The notes under the pieces were generated by a model. It searched no databases. It saw nothing but the letters and a program-made list of their open reading frames with translations, and was not told where the DNA came from. The translations under genes and the position numbers were made by a program. A stretch of DNA of 41,638 nt from Spirochaetales bacterium (lineage in GTDB: Bacteria; Spirochaetota; Spirochaetia; JABEVK01). The stretch spans positions 1 through 41,638 of the forward strand of contig JABEVK010000008.1 of the NCBI GenBank assembly GCA_013044245.1, written 5' to 3'. This document shows positions 34,087 to 41,638 of the stretch, in pieces; positions within the stretch are counted from its first letter, which is position 1, and each line of letters opens with the position of its first letter.

Positions 34087-34536
34087 ATGAGCAATTCAAG
34101 AAGAGAAATGAAAGTTTTGATTACGGGCGAAAGCGTAAACCCCACTAGAATCGATCTGAAGGCTGGGAAATTTACCATGGTCATCGATGAACCTAAGTCC
34201 ATGGGCGGAACAGACCAAGGGCCTTCGCCGGTACAGGTTCTTTTATTCTCCCTAGCGGGTTGTTTAAATGTTACAGGACACGAGGTGGCAAAACAGAGGA
34301 ATCTGGTTCTCCACGGGATGAAAATAAAAATCGAAGGTGTTATGAACCCCTGCACTTTCCTCGGTTGTTCCTTTGAGGAACGGGCTGGGTTTCAAAAAAT
34401 CAACGTTCAAGTTACCCCGGATTTTGAGAACGGGACTCAGGAGCAAATTAACGCCTGGTTGGAAGAAACCGAAAAGCGTTGTCCTGTCACGGATAATATT
34501 AAAGCCGATACCACGGTGGATGTTCAATTAGCGTAA
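34087..34536 (+). CDS. OsmC-family peroxiredoxin-like protein
   Basis: 149 residues. OsmC/Ohr proteins reduce hydroperoxides with two cysteines: Cys59 (SLAGCLNVTGHEVA) and Cys132 (RCPVTDN) are both present and correctly spaced. Two extra Cys (89 and 94, NPCTFLGC) lie between. TAGGAG lies 6 bases before the ATG. It faces the second OsmC gene, with the ends 66 bases apart. It may protect thiols during arsenic or peroxide stress. The electron donor is unknown; the CX4C disulfide reductase downstream on the other strand is a candidate. Confidence 0.88.
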   Translation: MSNSRREMKVLITGESVNPTRIDLKAGKFTMVIDEPKSMGGTDQGPSPVQVLLFSLAGCLNVTGHEVAKQRNLVLHGMKIKIEGVMNPCTFLGCSFEERAGFQKINVQVTPDFENGTQEQINAWLEETEKRCPVTDNIKADTTVDVQLA

Positions 34537-34602
34537 GGCTCCTCCAGAAATCTAGATACGCCATAAACCGATGGTTTTGATGTATTAGTTAACATGATGG
34601 AG

Positions 34603-35022
34603 TTAACCGAGAACAAAATCGAATTTCGCCGTCAAACCTTCGTTGATGGCATTCGTTGCGGTGCCACTTGAAACGGCTTGTTCCAGAAGTTCGTTCAACT
34701 TTTGTTTATTTTCACCGCTTTTCACCGAAATAGTACACCTCAAGTTTTCGATCCCAAGCGGGTCATCTCGTTTGGTTGCAGTAAAGGTAATCTTTATATC
34801 GTCGATTTTGACTGATGCTTCTTTGGCAGCTTTGCCAATATTCGTCATCACACAAGCTCCATAGGCGGCAATCAACGTCTCGGGGGCTGTAAAGCCATTC
34901 GCTGGATTCATCCCATCCATCGAGATTTTCAGCGCCGTTCCGTGTGCAGACGCGACTGCCGTTTTATCGTTTTCTTTGGTCAACGAAATCTCGTATTTTT
35001 TGACTTGTTTTTGGTCACTCAT
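34603..35022 (-). CDS. OsmC-family protein lacking the second catalytic cysteine
   Basis: 139 residues with the OsmC fold: FTAPETLIAAYGACVMTNIGKAAKEA holds the peroxidatic Cys57. The usual C-terminal Cys-Pro is replaced by SSGTATNAI (Thr121), so the disulfide mechanism of normal OsmC is not possible within the subunit. A distant Cys96 might substitute or the protein may have a different role such as thiol or sulfur carrier. It follows the BASS transporter by 26 bases in the same direction and GGAGA lies 4 bases before the ATG. Confidence 0.85.
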   Translation of the reverse strand: MSDQKQVKKYEISLTKENDKTAVASAHGTALKISMDGMNPANGFTAPETLIAAYGACVMTNIGKAAKEASVKIDDIKITFTATKRDDPLGIENLRCTISVKSGENKQKLNELLEQAVSSGTATNAINEGLTAKFDFVLG

Positions 35023-35048
35023 AATATTCTCCTTTCTGACTGTTATCC

Positions 35049-36074
35049 TTAAACATTTGCTGGCGGGATCGTTGCCGCTGCATTGGGTCCATTAAAAAAT
35101 CTTCGAATTGTTTTGGCCATATAAACGTAGCCAATAGAAAAAATGATTTGAAAAAGGGGCAAGATAGCCGCGGGTATTGCTACCAAAGGGGTAAAAGCTA
35201 ACATGGCGATGGCAATCGCCGTTCCGTTGTTCTTGCCTGTACTCAAAAACGCGATAGCCATGTGGTCGCCGTAGTTTATTTTCAACATCTTATTCACGAC
35301 GGTCATCAGAACAAACATGATAGCCAAATACACCAGGGTTATAAGGGCTAGATTGATAACAGTTTGCCATTCTTTAACTAAGACAGTCGCCTTTAACATA
35401 AAGATCACTGCCACCATCAAGAGCATAGTTGAAAGTGTTGTAAAAGAAAACAGAGGTTTTACTTTATTAAACCCTTCTTTGCCTTTGAATTTGACGATTC
35501 CATGTCGGGTAAGACCCCCCGCGATCATGGGGAGAATGAGCACAATTATGACCGTCTGTAACAACAATCCTAAGGGAACGGGAACGTTGTAGGCTGTTCC
35601 TAAGAAATGAATGAAAAAGGGAAGTAAAATAGGAATAAGAAGAAACGTAATCCCCATGGCTACCGTGGCGAACTCCATGCTTCCCTCCACGATACCCGTA
35701 TATCCCAAGCTCATAGATGATCCTGGGATCAACATTACAAGCATAAAACCTAGGGCGATTTCCTTGTTATGAATGAACAAAAAAACAATGATAAGACTAA
35801 GAATTGGGGTGATAATAAAATTATAGATAATAGTCGCGATAATCGGTTTTGGTTTTCTCATAACACCGAGAATCTTGCTCAGGTCCATGTTGATCATCAT
35901 GGGGTAGATCATAAAAAAGACAAAAACCGTAACCAGAGTATTCAAAACTGCATGATGTGTTTTTACAAATGAGGGAAAGAGTAGGCCCAAAACCCAGCCT
36001 ACGAAGATAGCACCTAGGGCATACCACAAAAGTTGATTTCTTAAATGGTTCGCCATTTTAGTGATAGTTTTCAT
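35049..36074 (-). CDS. BASS/Acr3-like membrane transporter
   Basis: 341 residues, ten membrane helices, of the bile acid:sodium symporter superfamily that includes the arsenite exporter Acr3. FFMIYPMMINMDLSKILGVMRKPKPI is very like the Acr3 N-terminal region. However the position of the Acr3 catalytic Cys is GSSMSLGY here, without Cys. It may therefore export or import a related oxyanion, or use another mechanism. Its place among arsenic and thiol genes supports a metalloid role. It stands 138 bases from the disulfide reductase, with a hairpin in between. Confidence 0.75.
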   Translation of the reverse strand: MKTITKMANHLRNQLLWYALGAIFVGWVLGLLFPSFVKTHHAVLNTLVTVFVFFMIYPMMINMDLSKILGVMRKPKPIIATIIYNFIITPILSLIIVFLFIHNKEIALGFMLVMLIPGSSMSLGYTGIVEGSMEFATVAMGITFLLIPILLPFFIHFLGTAYNVPVPLGLLLQTVIIVLILPMIAGGLTRHGIVKFKGKEGFNKVKPLFSFTTLSTMLLMVAVIFMLKATVLVKEWQTVINLALITLVYLAIMFVLMTVVNKMLKINYGDHMAIAFLSTGKNNGTAIAIAMLAFTPLVAIPAAILPLFQIIFSIGYVYMAKTIRRFFNGPNAAATIPPANV

Positions 36075-36134
36075 TGATACTCCCTGTCGTCCGCAATATT
36101 ACAACCGAACAATTCTCGTTTTTTTTGAAGCCGG

Positions 36135-36159
36135 AAGCTGGATCACTGCGATCCAGCTT
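36135..36159. promoter_or_regulatory. Perfect 10-bp hairpin between reductase and transporter genes
   Basis: AAGCTGGATC (36135-36144), a 5-base loop and its exact complement (36150-36159). On the minus transcript no T tract follows, so it is not a normal terminator. It may stabilise or attenuate the message between the two genes. Confidence 0.5.
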
Positions 36160-36212
36160 ATCTTCGTCTCCTTTGCTTAAATTGTTTCCGTTTGCCCCTG
36201 AAAAACGAAGCG

Positions 36213-37595
36213 TTAACCGCGTAAGGCGGGATCAGCCAGCATCTTAAAAGCCAGGATGCTGAAGGCCTCGCACAGCGTCGGGTGGGGCTGAATCGTTCGG
36301 GCAACTTCCGGCAAGGTCATTTGCTGAGCGACAATGATGGAGGCTTCGCCACTAAGCTGAGCGGCACCGTTCAAAAACAAATGAATCCCCAGAATTTTCT
36401 TGGTCTTTTTTTCAACGATGTACTTCATAAAACCAAAAAGATCCTCGTTGATTTGTGAAGTTGCATCGATTTTGTAGTTATAGACACCGGTAACGACGTC
36501 AAAACCTGCCTTGATAGCTTGTGCCTCAGTCATGCCGGCGGCGGCTATTTCGGGACTTGAAAACAAAACCCAGGCATTCGTAGTAAAGTCTGTTTTAACC
36601 TGATTGCCGCTGATAATGTTTGCGGCGGCAATGTGGGCTTCGTAGGTGGCAACGTGGGCGAACTTGGGGCCACCTTGAATCACGTCGCCTGTGGCATAAA
36701 TGCCCGGTACCGAAGTTTCCAGGTAATCGTTGACGACAATGCCGCCGCGTTCAACCTTGATTCCTGCAGCACTCAGGTTAAGGGCACCAACATTGGCTAC
36801 CTTGCCTGTAACTACTAAAACCTTGTCAGTCTCGACCTTGTGTTCTACACCGCTTTGATCCCGAAATTGCGTCTGAAATCGTGAACCCACACGGTCGATC
36901 ACTTCTACCTTGGATTTAGTAAACACCTGGATGCCACCGTCTTTCATTTCTCGGGTAATTTCCTGAGAGAATTCCGGTTCAACGACACCTGATAAAAGTG
37001 TGTCCATCATTTCGACAATTGTACAACGAACATCGAGAGCCGTAAGCATCTGGGCTAGCTCAACACCAATCGGTCCACCACCGACGATCATCAACGAGGC
37101 GGGGAGTGCCTGAAGGTCAAATAAAACTTCGCTGGTCAAAACATCCTTTGTCCCGCTTCCTTGGAAAGGAGGGACAAAAGACGTCGCTCCTGTCGAGATG
37201 ATGGCCTTGTCAAAACTGTAACGAGTTTGATTGATTTCAATTTCAGAAGACGAGACGAATGTGGCGGTTCCCGGGATAAAACGGATACCTGCTTGTTCGA
37301 CTCCGGCCAAAGCGGCGCTCGATCGTCCCCCTAAAATTTTTTCCATATTCGCTCGAATATCTTTCCACGTTGCCATCGAGTCAGTGTTCGAGCTGACAGT
37401 TTTTTTTAGCCTGAACTTATCGGCGCCGTGCTTGATAATTTTGGAGGGGATGCAACCTACAAACAAACACGCGCCTCCGAGTTTTCCTGAAGCTTCGGCC
37501 AAAAGCACCTTTTTTCCCTGCGCCGCCAGCTGCATCGCCGCTGGGGTTCCGCCTGGACCCCCGCCGATTACGACAACGTCAAATTTTTCGCTCAT
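36213..37595 (-). CDS. Dihydrolipoyl dehydrogenase-like disulfide reductase
   Basis: 460 residues. FAD loop GGGPGGTPAA at 11-20, redox pair CLFVGC (Cys43 and Cys48), NAD-binding GGGPIGVELAQ about 175, ATGDV about 300 and C-terminal HPTLCEAF with the His that serves as catalytic base. It belongs to the pyridine nucleotide-disulfide oxidoreductase class I family (lipoamide/mercuric reductase kin). AAGGAG lies 8 bases before ATG 37595. No E2 or lipoyl-protein genes are nearby, so it probably reduces a different dithiol, possibly the small thioredoxin or the OsmC proteins of this cluster. Confidence 0.85.
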   Translation of the reverse strand: MSEKFDVVVIGGGPGGTPAAMQLAAQGKKVLLAEASGKLGGACLFVGCIPSKIIKHGADKFRLKKTVSSNTDSMATWKDIRANMEKILGGRSSAALAGVEQAGIRFIPGTATFVSSSEIEINQTRYSFDKAIISTGATSFVPPFQGSGTKDVLTSEVLFDLQALPASLMIVGGGPIGVELAQMLTALDVRCTIVEMMDTLLSGVVEPEFSQEITREMKDGGIQVFTKSKVEVIDRVGSRFQTQFRDQSGVEHKVETDKVLVVTGKVANVGALNLSAAGIKVERGGIVVNDYLETSVPGIYATGDVIQGGPKFAHVATYEAHIAAANIISGNQVKTDFTTNAWVLFSSPEIAAAGMTEAQAIKAGFDVVTGVYNYKIDATSQINEDLFGFMKYIVEKKTKKILGIHLFLNGAAQLSGEASIIVAQQMTLPEVARTIQPHPTLCEAFSILAFKMLADPALRG

Positions 37596-37623
37596 TATGT
37601 ACTCCTTATTCGTTTCATTTCTG

Positions 37624-38598
37624 CTACGGCAGAACGGCATTAAACAGGTACCCTGTTATGATGATCCCAATTCCTACGACACCCGCAAACACCAACAAAA
37701 GGCGAACTTTCATGACTTTGCGTAGGATCATGAACTCGGGGAACGAAAGAGCTGTGACAGCCATCATGAAGGCTAGTGCGGTTCCCATAGACACCCCTTT
37801 TTCCGTCAAGGCTCCAACCAGGGGCAAAACTCCCGCGGCATTTGAGTACAAAGGGATTCCTATCAACACCGCCAAGGGGACAGCATACCATTTGTCTTTG
37901 CTTGCCCACTGGGCTAAAAAGTCAGTAGGAACGTAGCCGTGAATCCAGGCACCAATTCCTACTCCAATCAGAACCCACAACCAGACTTTGCCCAAGATTT
38001 CAAGAACGTAGTTGACAGCGTAGCTCCAACGATCCCCCCAGCTCATCTTGAGTAACGCCTGTTGGCGAACCCCATGATTGAGATTTTTCAGAACAAACTC
38101 CTGTAAGAGTTTTTCAACCTTGAGCTTGCCCAAGACCAGCCCTGCGAGAATGGCGACCACCAAACCGCTTCCGATGTATAACAGGGCGACTTGCCAGCCA
38201 AACAATCCCAAAAGCATGACCAAGGCGACTTCGTTGATCATAGGAGAGGCCACCAAGAACGAAAACGTCACCCCAAGGGGGACTCCCGACTCGACAAACC
38301 CCAAGAAGAGGGGGACGGCACTACAGGAACAAAAGGGCGTGACAATTCCCAACGCGGCTGCCGAAACGTGGGCAAGAAAACGTGGCATTTTGGCAAGGCT
38401 GGCGCGCACCTTTTCGGGGGGAAGGAACGTGCGAAGAAGAGAAACCCCCAAAATGATGATGACTAATAAAAGGACGATCTTTGTGCTGTCAAAAAGAAAA
38501 AAGTCGAGAGCTGAGCCTAGGGGGCTTGTCTTGGCAAGGTGCAAAACACCAAAAACGAGCCAGTCAACCAAGCTTTGTATTGGTGAAAAAGGATCCAT
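37624..38598 (-). CDS. DUF318/ArsP-like permease
   Basis: 324 residues and about eight to ten membrane helices. The conserved motif TPFCSCSAVPLF (Cys90, Cys92) sits in a helix, as in ArsP, the exporter of trivalent organoarsenicals, and related permeases. A second conserved stretch, IPLYSNAAGVLPLVGAL, lies near the C-terminus. It starts 2 bases after the thioredoxin-like gene and ends 28 bases before the disulfide reductase. Methylarsenite export or another metal(loid)-thiol substrate is plausible; the family is broad and often unassigned. Confidence 0.8.
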   Translation of the reverse strand: MDPFSPIQSLVDWLVFGVLHLAKTSPLGSALDFFLFDSTKIVLLLVIIILGVSLLRTFLPPEKVRASLAKMPRFLAHVSAAALGIVTPFCSCSAVPLFLGFVESGVPLGVTFSFLVASPMINEVALVMLLGLFGWQVALLYIGSGLVVAILAGLVLGKLKVEKLLQEFVLKNLNHGVRQQALLKMSWGDRWSYAVNYVLEILGKVWLWVLIGVGIGAWIHGYVPTDFLAQWASKDKWYAVPLAVLIGIPLYSNAAGVLPLVGALTEKGVSMGTALAFMMAVTALSFPEFMILRKVMKVRLLLVFAGVVGIGIIITGYLFNAVLP

Positions 38599-38600
38599 GT

Positions 38601-38840
38601 TTAAAGCTCAACCTTGATAAGGTCTGCAACTTGAGCGGCGTTCAAAACTCTTCCTGACGACTTCAAGTTCCCATTGATGGCCAACGCCGGCGTGGACATG
38701 ACACCCATGGCAGCGATTTCCATAAAATCTGTCACCTTTTCGATTTTGGCCTCAATACCCAGATCAGCGACCGCCTTACGGGCACTTGCTTCTAACCGAG
38801 CACAGTTGCTACACCCACTGCCGACAATTTGAATTGTCAT
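38601..38840 (-). CDS. Small thioredoxin-like protein (redox-active disulfide protein 2)
   Basis: 79 residues, a compact thioredoxin fold with CSNC at Cys10-Cys13 (VGSGCSNCARLE), the cis-Pro STPALAINGN and a C-terminal RVLNAAQVADLI. This family (methanoredoxin-like) is often found just before DUF318 permeases. It has an excellent AAGGAG 8 bases before the ATG and leads the unit. It may supply thiols to the permease or to an arsenic compound. Confidence 0.88.
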   Translation of the reverse strand: MTIQIVGSGCSNCARLEASARKAVADLGIEAKIEKVTDFMEIAAMGVMSTPALAINGNLKSSGRVLNAAQVADLIKVEL

Positions 38841-38861
38841 AATAAACTCCTTGATAGATTA

Positions 38862-38910
38862 AGTAGTGAATATCTACTCACATATTAATCAATTTCAGAT
38901 AGTTAGTCAA
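38862..38910 (-). promoter_or_regulatory. Promoter with ArsR-type operator for the redox/permease cluster
   Basis: Minus strand: -35 TTGACT (38905-38910), a 17-base spacer and -10 TAATAT (38882-38887). Inverted repeat AGTAG-N7-CTACT (38862-38878) covers the expected start of transcription and is a candidate metal-sensor site. This is one of the best consensus promoters in the window. Confidence 0.7.
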
Positions 38911-39048
38911 ACCTCGCAAACGAAAATAGGTTAAATTTTCTCGATAAATTAGATCGCACCACGGAGGGGGGGGGCAGAAGCGGGGTTGTGCTTGGTGTAA
39001 GGACCAACTTGGATTAACCTGGCAGTGCCAAAAGATAGGAAGCGACTC

Positions 39049-40386
39049 ATGAAACGTTCCGCTTCGCGCCTTGCCTTGCCTTCTCTTCCCCGGGCGAGTA
39101 TGCTTCGGGCTATGAGCACGGGGCAAAATTTCGCGCAAGAACAGCTTGAAAGTAACCCACAAAAGGCCGGCCTTTTCAAAAAACTCCTCCCTTTTCTTGG
39201 ACCAGCGTTTATCGCTTCGGTGGCCTATATTGACCCTGGTAACTTTGCCACCAACATCTCCGCCGGTTCCAAGTACGGATACCTCTTGGTTTGGGTTGTC
39301 ATTGTTTCGAGCTTGATGGCGATGCTCATTCAGACTCTCAGCGCCAAACTGGGTATCGCTACGGGGAGAAATCTCGCCGAGCTGTGTCGTGAACGTTTGC
39401 CGCGCTGGCTAGTCTGGGTCATGTGGGGGGTTATGGAGTTAGCCGCCATGGCTACCGACCTTGCCGAGTTTTTGGGGGCAGCCCTCGGTTTTAACCTTTT
39501 GTTCGGGATGCCGATGCTGGTAGGGGGGCTACTAACCGCCGTGGTAACCTTCTTAATCCTGGGCTTAGAGAGGTTCGGCTTTCGGCCTCTCGAAGCTGTC
39601 ATCAGTGCGCTGGTGGCTGTGGTGGGGTTAAGTTACCTCGCTGAACTGATCATTGGTCACCCCAGCTGGAGCGGAATCGCTGGCAGTATTCTTCAGCCGC
39701 ACTTTCAAGGTTCCGAGAGTATTTTGTTAGCGACGGGTATTGTCGGAGCCACCATTATGCCCCACGTCATTTACTTGCACAGTGCATTAACACAAAACCG
39801 AATTGTCGTTCGCGACCCTGTCAAACAAAAAAAACTGTTTCATTTCGAGCTGGCCGATGTAGCCATTGCCATGACGATGGCCATGCTTATCAACACCGCG
39901 ATGCTCGTTATGGCTGCCAGCGCCTTCGGGGCTACAGGTCACACGGATATCGACTCAATTCAAGTCGCCTATAAAACCCTCGAACCCCTTTTGGGACCGG
40001 CGGCTGTGGTCTTTTTTGGTGTTTCGTTGTTGGCGTCTGGTTTAGCTTCGTCGAGCGTCGGCACCAGTGCAGGCCAAATCATCATGCAAGGCTTTTTAAA
40101 GCACCGCATTCCTGTTTGGGTACGTCGGTTAGTCACGATGATTCCCTCCCTCACCGTCATTGGCTTAGGGTTAGATGCGACTAAAACCTTGGTGGCTAGC
40201 CAGGTATTTCTCAGCTTTGCCCTACCCTTTGCCCTATTTCCGTTAATCTTTTTTACGGCGAACCGCCCGTTGATGGGCCCCTTGGTCAACCGGCGGCTGA
40301 CCAGCGTGGTGGCCTGGGTGATTACCATTCTCATCGTTTTGTTGAACGTCTTCCTCACAATTCAGACTTTTGGAGGTACCACATGA
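39049..40386 (+). CDS. NRAMP-family divalent metal transporter
   Basis: 445 residues from ATG 39049 (AGGAAG 6 bases upstream; GTG 39025 and ATG 39112 are alternatives). Membrane helix 1 has the metal motif DPGN (AYIDPGNFATNI) and helix 6 has MPHVIYLHSALTQ, in place of the usual MPH(N/V)xxLHS, with the metal-binding Met and Ala preserved in form. It imports Mn2+ or Fe2+ with protons. The N-terminal 20-30 residues are basic and unusual for the family. Its stop overlaps the start of the universal stress gene (ATGA). Confidence 0.87.
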   Translation: MKRSASRLALPSLPRASMLRAMSTGQNFAQEQLESNPQKAGLFKKLLPFLGPAFIASVAYIDPGNFATNISAGSKYGYLLVWVVIVSSLMAMLIQTLSAKLGIATGRNLAELCRERLPRWLVWVMWGVMELAAMATDLAEFLGAALGFNLLFGMPMLVGGLLTAVVTFLILGLERFGFRPLEAVISALVAVVGLSYLAELIIGHPSWSGIAGSILQPHFQGSESILLATGIVGATIMPHVIYLHSALTQNRIVVRDPVKQKKLFHFELADVAIAMTMAMLINTAMLVMAASAFGATGHTDIDSIQVAYKTLEPLLGPAAVVFFGVSLLASGLASSSVGTSAGQIIMQGFLKHRIPVWVRRLVTMIPSLTVIGLGLDATKTLVASQVFLSFALPFALFPLIFFTANRPLMGPLVNRRLTSVVAWVITILIVLLNVFLTIQTFGGTT

Positions 40387-41315
40387 CTCCCCTAACTCTG
40401 GACCGCATTCTGGTTCCCCTTGATGGCTCGGTGTTAGCCGAGGCGGTGCTTCCCGCCTGCCGATATTTTCTGGAACACACCTCAGCACACCTGATTCTGT
40501 TGCATATCGTCGAAAAACGGCCTCCCAAGAAAATTCACGGTCAGCGTCACCTTGGTTCTCATGAAGAAGCCCAGTTTTATTTGGAGTCTTTAAAACAATC
40601 GCTGGAAGAACGCTGGCCTGGCCGCCTCGAAAGCATTGTACGACCGGCCACGTCGAACCGTATCGCTCAAGAGATTGCTCAGGTACACAAAGAAGTTCAA
40701 GCCGGTCTTGTCATTCTTTGCACCCACGGACATAGCGGACTCAGTCAATTTTGGTCTGGGTCTATTGCGCAGAAAACTGTCGACCTAGGCAAAGTCCCCT
40801 TGTTAATGATTCATCCCGATCATCAAGACTTTGAACCACACTCGCTTTTGATCCCTTTGGATGGAAACCCTGAACACGAAAAAGTTCTCAACGCCGGGAC
40901 CAATTTGGCGGCGCTACTGCGGCTTTCGGTAAATCTTTTGTTGGTAATCCCCACGCCAGGAACGGTACCCGCCAAGCTTTCTTATGCCCAACGCATGTTG
41001 CCGGGCCTCACGCGCTCAATGCTCGACCTAGAAGAGCAAGCGGCTCGCGATTACCTTAACGAAAAAAAGCTCGGGATATGCCGAGATCTCGAACTTGAGA
41101 AACCAGGCTTGTGTTTGGACTGTGAGTTTTCGGTTCAACGGGGCGACCCCTCCAGTGTGATTACCGCAACGGTTCAAAAGACCGCAGGGAGCCTACCGTT
41201 AATCGCCACCCATGGTCGCACAGGTCTAAAAGCGTTTTGGGAAGGCAGTGTTGCTAACCTTGTAGGCCAGCAGACCAGGTTGCCCCTCTTGCTGTTTCCC
41301 CTTCCCCCTGGGTAG
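40383..41315 (+). CDS. Tandem universal stress protein (two UspA domains)
   Basis: 310 residues with two UspA domains, about 5-145 and 150-308. Each ends with the ATP-binding loop: THGHSGLSQFWSGSIAQK and THGRTGLKAFWEGSVANLV (G-2x-G-9x-G(S/T) pattern). The first strand ILVPLDGSVLAEAVLP is typical; the second begins LLIPLDGNPEHE. GGAGG lies 7 bases before the ATG. Translational coupling to the NRAMP gene suggests regulation of or response to metal supply, as in other NRAMP/Usp pairs. Confidence 0.9.
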   Translation: MTPLTLDRILVPLDGSVLAEAVLPACRYFLEHTSAHLILLHIVEKRPPKKIHGQRHLGSHEEAQFYLESLKQSLEERWPGRLESIVRPATSNRIAQEIAQVHKEVQAGLVILCTHGHSGLSQFWSGSIAQKTVDLGKVPLLMIHPDHQDFEPHSLLIPLDGNPEHEKVLNAGTNLAALLRLSVNLLLVIPTPGTVPAKLSYAQRMLPGLTRSMLDLEEQAARDYLNEKKLGICRDLELEKPGLCLDCEFSVQRGDPSSVITATVQKTAGSLPLIATHGRTGLKAFWEGSVANLVGQQTRLPLLLFPLPPG

Positions 41316-41384
41316 AATCCAGGTTGAAACAAAATTTTCCCTTTGTCCCCTATTCTTTTGAAAAAAGAGGCCGAAACTAACAGT

Positions 41385-41638
41385 ATGTTTGATAAATTAT
41401 CAGGCTTTTCCGCACAACCACCATCCTTCCACCTCCCCGATTTTTCGTCAATGGAACGAAGGATGTCTGACCGGATTAAGCGGTTTGAGCAGTTTTTCGA
41501 CTCACCTGACGCGGTAGTTTCACAATTGACGCGGGCCTTTCGTCCTCACGAAGATACAGCCAGCCCCGTAGCGAAACCCCTAGAACCGGCAACCGAAGCT
41601 GACCTCAAGCTGTTAGCGAAAAAAAGTGCGGACCGTTA
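41385..41638 (+). CDS. Unidentified gene, 5' end only
   Basis: An open frame of 84 codons running off the right edge, beginning MFDKLSGFSAQPPSFHLPDF and then charged helical text (RMSDRIKRFEQFFDSPDAV). AGAGG lies about 14 bases before the ATG, rather far. It has no membrane segment or signal peptide. I do not recognise a family. The start may be a later ATG at 41451 or 41463. Confidence 0.5.
   Translation, partial: MFDKLSGFSAQPPSFHLPDFSSMERRMSDRIKRFEQFFDSPDAVVSQLTRAFRPHEDTASPVAKPLEPATEADLKLLAKKSADR

Overview
The window looks like a chromosomal segment of a free-living bacterium, most likely a spirochaete (Spirochaetia). Three things point there: the N-terminus of the secreted thioredoxin at 7585-8043, whose signal peptide is followed by the Asn-Gly-Gln-Gln-Glu start common in spirochaete exported proteins; the HU-like/DUF4469 protein at 1256-1954; and the lipoprotein-anchored 7-TM adenylate cyclase at 26289-28355. 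This placement is an inference from gene content and style, not a database result. Genes are dense, often overlap by a few bases, and mostly have strong AGGAGG-type ribosome sites.

Layout. 1-2030: the end of an SDR / aldo-keto reductase unit and a divergent HU-like gene with a terminator. 2030-4900: a decayed zone holding a broken RecG-like ATPase, an Ig-domain surface protein whose signal peptide has been lost, and insertion-sequence ends. 4870-5740: an ECF sigma factor with a small zinc anti-sigma factor. 5881-8119: an extracytoplasmic thioredoxin and a DipZ-type CcdA-thioredoxin fusion. 8140-15170: one nine-gene minus-strand unit with egtD and egtB (ergothioneine synthesis), a DUF427 gene, a complete YehZYXW/OpuC-type ABC importer, an XRE regulator and a small membrane protein. 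15275-18784: higBA, an IS66 scrap and a TetR-controlled MFS exporter. 18821-23941: the mutagenesis cassette imuA-imuB-dnaE2. 23959-30145: aldo-keto reductase, class I aldolase, cyclase and DbpA helicase. 30383-38910: an arsenic island with arsR-arsD-arsA-arsC, then a thiol-redox cluster (thioredoxin, DUF318/ArsP-like permease, disulfide reductase, BASS/Acr3-like transporter, OsmC) and a second, opposing OsmC. 39049-41638: an NRAMP metal transporter, a tandem universal stress protein and an unidentified partial gene.

How it fits together. Most of the accessory content concerns thiol and metal(loid) stress: disulfide delivery outside the cytoplasm, ergothioneine synthesis, OsmC peroxidases, arsenic handling, Mn/Fe uptake and mutagenic repair. 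The most interesting inference is that the betaine-type importer sharing an operon with egtDB handles ergothioneine or one of its trimethylated precursors rather than being a plain osmoprotectant system. A second observation is that arsR, imuA and the ECF sigma gene all lack a Shine-Dalgarno site and have a good -10 box 6-8 bases before the start codon, which suggests leaderless mRNAs.

Limits: everything was read by eye. Family names rest on motif recognition, promoter calls on consensus matching, and no alignment, folding or database search was run.
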